A stretch of DNA of 9,815 bases from SIG598 sp045538015 (GTDB lineage: Bacteria; Bacillota; Clostridia; Oscillospirales; Acutalibacteraceae): positions 1-9,815 of the forward strand of contig JAZSQO010000035.1 in assembly GCA_045538015.1 (NCBI GenBank), read 5' to 3'. Every line of letters starts with the position of its first letter. The stretch's first letter is position 1. The translations under genes and the position numbers were made by a program. The notes beneath the pieces were generated by a model. It searched no databases. It saw nothing but the letters and a program-made list of their open reading frames with translations, and had not been told where the DNA came from. This document shows positions 6,136-9,815 of the stretch, in pieces.

Positions 6136-7464
6136 TTATCTTGAACCCTTGCCCGAGTAACGGTCGCCGCGGATGGTCATGCGGCGGTCGGTGTAAAGGG
6201 CGTAGCGAACCATATCCATGGCGTGGTCGTTCTGCTTGACCGGCCTGTCCTCGCCGTGTCCGGCGGCGGTGTCGTCCCAGACATAGGAGGAAAATTCCCT
6301 CAAAGTGCCGGAGCAGCAGGGACGAACAAGCAATCGGCCTTCGGTGAGGGCGTCGGCCACGCAGCGTATGCCCTCCAGCACATCGTTGCCCGCCTTGACT
6401 ACCCGGAAGCCACGCTGGCGAAGCTCGGCTATAAAGGAGGAGGCGGAGGGGTCAACGATGATGTGGCTGATGGGAATGTCTCCGGCCAGCCGCTGGGTGC
6501 GGTCGGCGTACTGGGAGTCGGTCATCTGGCCGTGCCGGCGGCCGTCGTGATAAAACTCCCGCTCAAGGCAGTAAAGAGGGCCGTTCTTACCTGTGCGCAC
6601 CGAGAAAAGTCCCAGAGCGAAGGGGTTATGGGTGCCGTAGTCGCAGGAGAGAAACCATCGCTCGGCCTCTCCCTCCGGCTCGCCCACATGGCAGTCCGGC
6701 TCAAACATGGGATAGACCAGACCCTCGGCGGCGCACCATTCGCCCAGTATGTAGCGCCGGTAGAAAACGCCGGTGTACATACTCTCGTATCGCCTGCGGA
6801 TGTCGTCGGAAAGAGAGAGGTTGTCCTGCATGGTGAAGTGGAGATGCAGGAGATTTTTCTCCTTTGCCGCGTCCAGCCAGTTTTTCTTGAACCAGTGGTA
6901 AGGGCCGGCTGGATTGCAGTTGAACCACCACTTGGAGCCGGTCACCGAGCAGCGGGCGGTGGCCTGACTGACGAAGGATTCGGGCATCAGCGCCGCCTCG
7001 TCGAAAAGCACGCCGGCGAGGGTCATGCCCTGAATAAGATCCTGAGAGGCCTCGTCCTTGCCGCCGAAGCAGTAAAAGCGATTGCTCCGGGAGCCGCGGC
7101 TGACGGTGACGATGTGGCGGGAGCGCTGCTCGGTGACGGTGTATCCTCTGCCGGGCAGAGTCTGACGCAGCCACACAAGGATGTTGCGCTCCACCGAGCC
7201 GAGGGTCTTGCCGCAGATGGCAAAGCTCTCGCCGTCAAAGCTGTTCATGGCCCACAGCACATAGCCCAGAGCCATGGCCAGCGTCTTGCCGGAGCGGACA
7301 GCTCCGTCGGCTATGACGCCGTCCCGGCCGCAGGTGGCCGAGCCGGGCTGCCACCAGCCCAGAAGCAGCTTCTGGCGGGGAGAAAACTCACAGAAGCGAA
7401 AGGAGCCCGCGCGTGGCTTTTTTCGCTTTTTCAAGCGGGACAAGCGCTCGTCAAGGCTGCTCAT
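6136..7464 (-). CDS. Terminase large subunit
   Basis: A 442-residue DNA-packaging motor with an N-terminal ATPase and C-terminal headful nuclease. Visible motifs are an adenine-binding region at FSPRQKL (27-33), Walker A GAVRSGKT (54-61), Walker B GVLFDEAA with Asp155 and Glu156, and a coupling segment FNCNPAGPYHW (181-191). The nuclease acidic residues are Asp275 in FLSCDYG, Asp338 in HIIVDPS and Asp413 in QNDHAMDMVRYAL. This layout is that of the Terminase_3 / PBSX-type large subunits. All key residues are present, so nothing suggests decay. Its ATG overlaps the end of the small subunit gene by 14 bases, with GGAGG about 12 bases upstream. It acts with the small subunit and portal. Confidence 0.95.
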   Translation of the reverse strand: MSSLDERLSRLKKRKKPRAGSFRFCEFSPRQKLLLGWWQPGSATCGRDGVIADGAVRSGKTLAMALGYVLWAMNSFDGESFAICGKTLGSVERNILVWLRQTLPGRGYTVTEQRSRHIVTVSRGSRSNRFYCFGGKDEASQDLIQGMTLAGVLFDEAALMPESFVSQATARCSVTGSKWWFNCNPAGPYHWFKKNWLDAAKEKNLLHLHFTMQDNLSLSDDIRRRYESMYTGVFYRRYILGEWCAAEGLVYPMFEPDCHVGEPEGEAERWFLSCDYGTHNPFALGLFSVRTGKNGPLYCLEREFYHDGRRHGQMTDSQYADRTQRLAGDIPISHIIVDPSASSFIAELRQRGFRVVKAGNDVLEGIRCVADALTEGRLLVRPCCSGTLREFSSYVWDDTAAGHGEDRPVKQNDHAMDMVRYALYTDRRMTIRGDRYSGKGSR

Positions 7465-8092
7465 AGAGGCTCACATCCTCCGCGAGGCCCAGAGCGGCGA
7501 GGAATCCGTCCGCCGCCGGGTCGGTCTCCTTTTCCGCGCCCTCCAGCTTGTAAAGCTCCAGCTCCAGCTTGCGCTCGGCAATGCTGTTCTGGCGCTCGGC
7601 TATGACAGCCTGCCGGTCGAGCTTGCTGAGGGTCAGGCGCTCGTCCTGCTCCAGCTTGGCGGCGGTCAGCTCGTCCTTGTAATCGTGGATGCCCAGTATA
7701 GTTCTCTGCAGATCGATCAGCTCGGCGGCCAGCTTTACGAAGCGGCCGGTTCGTTCCTCGTCAAGGGCGGCCAGTTTCTGGCAGTCGTAGTTGTAGCCGC
7801 CGGAACCCTTGGCGTATTCCACGTGGAGGTAAAGCTCATCCTCGTCCTCAAGTGCCCGGGAGACGATATCCATCAGCCGGTCGGTCAGAGCCAGCTGGCG
7901 GGCGACCCGGGCGGCGGTCTGGGCGGAGTCGGGACGGGTGTCATACTCCCTTGCCTTGCGGGCCTCTGTCCAGCCTTCGGCCGCGGCGCGGCGCCGCAGA
8001 GAGCCGGCGGGAATGCCGTGCTTTTCGGCAAGAGCACCCTGAGTGATGCCGCCCCGCAGGTACTCCTCGCGGATCTGGTTCCAGTTGGTCAT
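7451..8092 (-). CDS. Terminase small subunit
   Basis: A 213-residue protein directly upstream of the large subunit. The N-terminus (WNQIREEYLRGGITQGALAE, then KHGIPAGSLRRRAAAEGW) is a helix-turn-helix of the type found in many clostridial phage small terminase subunits, where it recognises the packaging site. The middle (residues about 60-135) is the helical oligomerisation region. Residues about 140-187 (AAKLEQDERLTLSKLDRQAV, ERQNSIAERKLELELYKLEG) look like a coiled coil. The ATG is preceded by AAAGGA about 10 bases upstream. Another ATG pair lies nearer the site but is out of frame. This is the last phage-type gene on the right side of the window. Confidence 0.85.
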   Translation of the reverse strand: MTNWNQIREEYLRGGITQGALAEKHGIPAGSLRRRAAAEGWTEARKAREYDTRPDSAQTAARVARQLALTDRLMDIVSRALEDEDELYLHVEYAKGSGGYNYDCQKLAALDEERTGRFVKLAAELIDLQRTILGIHDYKDELTAAKLEQDERLTLSKLDRQAVIAERQNSIAERKLELELYKLEGAEKETDPAADGFLAALGLAEDVSLYEQP

Positions 8093-8160
8093 AGTGCATC
8101 ATTCCTTTCGTGTTGAAGTGATTTTGTGTTTCTGTGACCACATGATACCGCGAAAGGAGC

Positions 8161-8200
8161 GCGCACTACTGTCAGCTGCCGCGCACCACTGTCAGCAGCC
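8161..8200. repeat. 20-bp imperfect tandem repeat upstream of terS
   Basis: Two adjacent 20-base units, 8161-8180 and 8181-8200, agree at 18 of 20 positions. The shared part reads GCGCAC-ACTGTCAGC-GCC with variable bases at unit positions 7 and 17. The repeat sits between the terminase small subunit start (about 70 bases away) and the -35 element of the rightward host promoter (14 bases away). It could be a packaging-site repeat bound by the small subunit, or an operator. It is not part of any gene. Confidence 0.75.
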
Positions 8201-8213
8201 ACGGAAAAAACAC

Positions 8214-8242
8214 TTGTATTACCGCGCGCCGGGAGCTATAAT
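8214..8242 (+). promoter_or_regulatory. Sigma-70-type promoter of the membrane/alarmone operon
   Basis: The -35 box is TTGTAT (8214-8219), the spacer is 17 bases, and the -10 box is a perfect TATAAT (8237-8242). It reads toward the membrane protein gene and would give a leader of about 30 bases. No terminator lies between this promoter and the alarmone synthetase gene, so the two genes probably share it. Confidence 0.75.
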
Positions 8243-8280
8243 AAAATGAAAACAAAGCAACACCGAAAGAAGGTCTGACC

Positions 8281-8658
8281 ATGTCCAAGGAAGTTCAGCA
8301 GGTGCGCCAGAGCCGCGCCGAAAAGCTGCTCAAAAAAGAGGCCGGCAGCCTGAGAAAGCCGACCCTGCTCGTTTCGGCGGTAGTTTACGCGCTGCTGGTG
8401 GGAGTGGTCATATACGGCGCTCACAACCATGTCTACGACGGCTTCGGCAAGGCCGCGCCGTGGATAGTGGGCGGCATTTTCCTCACCATGGCCGTGGTGC
8501 GCCTCGGAGAATTTCTCCATTCGGTCAGCGCCTACAAGGCCGTCAAGACGTTTCTGGAAAACCGCGGCCTGCTCAGAAAGGCCGAGCTGGAGCTGCAGGA
8601 GGAAGGGGAGGCCGGTCATCCGGATTACGACGCCCTTGACGAGATGAGCCGGAAGTAA
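8281..8658 (+). CDS. Small membrane protein with two helices, unknown function
   Basis: A 125-residue protein not recognised as a named family. A basic N-terminal segment (about 1-27, with RAEKLLKKEAGSLRK) is followed by a membrane helix at about 28-47 (TLLVSAVVYALLVGVVIYGA). A short loop follows, then a second helix at about 59-77 (APWIVGGIFLTMAVVRLG). The C-terminal tail (about 85-125) is soluble and acidic, rich in Glu. By the positive-inside rule both ends are probably cytoplasmic. AGAAGG lies 7 bases before the ATG. The alarmone synthetase gene follows after 24 bases, so the two are likely co-transcribed. A functional tie between membrane protein and (p)ppGpp synthesis is only suggested by this arrangement. 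Confidence 0.8.
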   Translation: MSKEVQQVRQSRAEKLLKKEAGSLRKPTLLVSAVVYALLVGVVIYGAHNHVYDGFGKAAPWIVGGIFLTMAVVRLGEFLHSVSAYKAVKTFLENRGLLRKAELELQEEGEAGHPDYDALDEMSRK

Positions 8659-8682
8659 CATCCCGGCCGAGGAGACTCAGTT

Positions 8683-9381
8683 ATGAAAGAAATTCAGCCG
8701 GACAGAAAAAAGCAGTTCATCGACCTGCTCACCAGCACCACCGACGCCGAGCTGCTGTATATAATGGACAGCACCAGCAAGCTGATGTCCTACTACAGAT
8801 GCGCCGTCCTCGAGGTGGAGACCAAGTTCCGGGTGCTCAACGAGCAGCTCTCCCTGACCCACGACCGCAATCCCATCGAAAGCATACGCTCACGCCTCAA
8901 GAGCTTTGAGAGCATACAGGACAAGTGCCGGCGCAAGAACATTCCTCTTGACCCGGTGGCCATCGAGGAGAGGATCAACGACATTGCCGGCATTCGCGTC
9001 ATCTGCGGCTTTATGGACGACATCTATATGCTGGCCGAATGCCTCGTCAAGCAGGACGATGTGGAGCTGGTCGCCGTAAAGGACTATATAAAGAAGCCCA
9101 AGGAGAACGGCTACCGGAGCCTGCATCTGATTGTGCGGGTGCCCATATTTCTGTGCGACGAAAAGAAATTCGTCAATGTGGAGGTGCAGCTGCGCACCAT
9201 CGCCATGGAGTCGTGGGCCAATCTGGAGCACCACATGAGATACAAGAAAGACCTCGCCCCCGAGGTGGCCTGCGAGGTGGCCGCCGAGCTGGCTCAGTGC
9301 GCCGAGCTGAGCAGCCAGCTTGACTGGCGGATGCAGAATGTACGCGCCGTTATCGAGGAGGGAAAGCATGAGGAGCAGTAA
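8683..9381 (+). CDS. RelA/SpoT-domain small alarmone synthetase
   Basis: A 232-residue GTP pyrophosphokinase-type enzyme of the YjbM/YwaC (RelQ/RelP-like) group, which transfers pyrophosphate from ATP to GDP or GTP to make (p)ppGpp. Synthetase motifs in order are the nucleotide-binding segment IESIRSRLKSFESIQDKCRR (65-84), the metal-binding region INDIAGIRVICGF with Asp100, DYIKKPKENGYRSLHL (134-149), and EVQLRT with Glu167. WANLEHHMRYKK (178-189) follows. There is no hydrolase, TGS or ACT domain, and the length is near that of small synthetases (about 210-250). C-terminal helices probably support tetramer formation. AGGAG lies 8 bases before the ATG. The neighbouring membrane protein and rpsO suggest a host growth-control locus rather than phage cargo. 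Confidence 0.93.
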   Translation: MKEIQPDRKKQFIDLLTSTTDAELLYIMDSTSKLMSYYRCAVLEVETKFRVLNEQLSLTHDRNPIESIRSRLKSFESIQDKCRRKNIPLDPVAIEERINDIAGIRVICGFMDDIYMLAECLVKQDDVELVAVKDYIKKPKENGYRSLHLIVRVPIFLCDEKKFVNVEVQLRTIAMESWANLEHHMRYKKDLAPEVACEVAAELAQCAELSSQLDWRMQNVRAVIEEGKHEEQ

Positions 9382-9428
9382 GGCTCCGGCAGCTTCGGAA
9401 GATTACCTGAGCTGAGATAAAATTATGC

Positions 9429-9457
9429 TTGACCTGCCGCACGTTGAGTGCTATAAT
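9429..9457 (+). promoter_or_regulatory. rpsO promoter
   Basis: TTGACC (9429-9434), a 17-base spacer and a perfect TATAAT (9452-9457) make a near-consensus housekeeping promoter. Transcription would begin around 9464, leaving about 125 bases of leader before rpsO. No intrinsic terminator for the upstream gene was found between 9382 and 9428, so some readthrough is possible. Confidence 0.85.
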
Positions 9458-9465
9458 ACAATGGC

Positions 9466-9584
9466 TGTCGTTTGGGCATATCCCAAAGGCAGACAACATC
9501 CTCGTCACGGTTTCGGGGCTGCGCCCGTTGTTCGGGAGATCACCTGCCCGATGCTGTGGTGACGGAAATATTATCAAAGAGGTG
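9466..9584 (+). promoter_or_regulatory. Structured rpsO leader, candidate S15 autoregulatory RNA
   Basis: A first hairpin pairs 9471-9476 with 9482-9487 (six pairs, five-base loop), extended by TGTC 9466-9469 with GACA 9492-9495 across an internal loop. A second domain closes by CGTCAC 9503-9508 with GTGACG 9559-9564. It encloses two hairpins, 9516-9519 with 9523-9526 and 9532-9536 with 9547-9551, giving a three-way junction. The ten-base loop of the last hairpin has CACCT (9541-9545), complementary to AGGTG (9580-9584) in the Shine-Dalgarno region. S15 is known to bind three-way junctions in 16S rRNA and to repress its own mRNA in several bacteria, in E. coli through a pseudoknot. The folding was done by eye. 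Confidence 0.6.
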
Positions 9585-9590
9585 CTTGAA

Positions 9591-9815
9591 ATGCTGCCCG
9601 AAGAAAAACAGGCTATAATCGCCAAACACGCCCGTCACGAAGGTGACACCGGTTCTCCCGAAGTTCAGATCGCCATTCTCACCAAGAGAATCAACGACCT
9701 CACCGAGCATCTGAAGGTCAACAAGAACGACCATCATTCCCGTCACGGTCTGTTCAAGATGATCGGTCACAGAAGAAACCTGCTCAACTACCTGACCAAG
9801 ATCGACATCGAGCGC
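9591..9815 (+). CDS. rpsO: 30S ribosomal protein S15 (partial, 3' end off window)
   Basis: The first 75 residues of S15, of about 87-89 in the whole protein; the window ends inside the gene. Diagnostic stretches are HEGDTGSPEVQIAILTKRIN, then LTEHLKVNKNDHHSRHGL, and the rRNA-binding segment MIGHRRNLLNYL. S15 is a primary binder of the 16S central domain (helices 20-22) and also forms a bridge to the 50S subunit. AAAGAGGTG lies about 7 bases before the ATG and overlaps the stretch that can pair with the leader hairpin loop. The preceding promoter and leader are its own. In many Firmicutes the next gene is pnp, but this lies outside the window. Confidence 0.98.
   Translation, partial: MLPEEKQAIIAKHARHEGDTGSPEVQIAILTKRINDLTEHLKVNKNDHHSRHGLFKMIGHRRNLLNYLTKIDIER

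Noticed and set aside
8093..8160. Promoter for the phage late operon with a TATCAT -10
   Set aside because: The nearest -35-like CTGACA is about 22 bases away, too far, so no promoter is claimed.
9466..9495. Terminator hairpin for the alarmone synthetase gene
   Set aside because: The stem TTTGGG/CCCAAA is not followed by a T run and lies downstream of the rpsO promoter, so it belongs to the rpsO leader.

Overview
The window reads as a GC-rich Firmicutes chromosome segment, most likely Clostridia of the Oscillospiraceae/Ruminococcaceae type. The basis is strong AGGAGG-type ribosome binding sites, G/C-ending codons, consensus TATAAT promoters, a clostridial-type small alarmone synthetase and an S15 gene. 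No rRNA or other strict taxonomic marker is present, so the assignment is an inference.

Bases about 163 to 8092 hold the left-reading (minus strand) packaging, head, neck and tail-start module of a tailed prophage. In transcription order it encodes the terminase small subunit, terminase large subunit, SPP1-type portal, scaffold-like protein, major capsid protein, a short neck adaptor (probably with an ATT start), a second neck protein, an HK97 gp10-like protein, a tail terminator-like protein, the tail tube protein, and a tail assembly chaperone that probably continues through a +1 frameshift. No sheath gene is seen, so the tail is probably of siphovirus type. The genes are tightly packed, several with 1-4 base overlaps. 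No integrase, repressor or replication gene lies beyond the terminase.

Bases 79-162 are not biology. They match, end to end, an MGI/DNBSEQ library construct: forward adapter, 10-base barcode, reverse complement of the reverse adapter. The join falls right after the expected ribosome binding site of the next tail gene. Bases 1-78 should therefore not be treated as the continuation of the prophage.

Bases 8281 to 9815 are host-type genes on the plus strand. A sigma-70-type promoter drives a two-helix membrane protein and a RelA/SpoT-domain (p)ppGpp synthetase. A second consensus promoter then drives rpsO (S15), cut by the window edge. The roughly 125-base rpsO leader can fold into a branched structure in which a hairpin loop is complementary to the Shine-Dalgarno sequence, as expected for S15 autoregulation. 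The 188-base divergent spacer between prophage and host genes carries a 20-bp imperfect tandem repeat.
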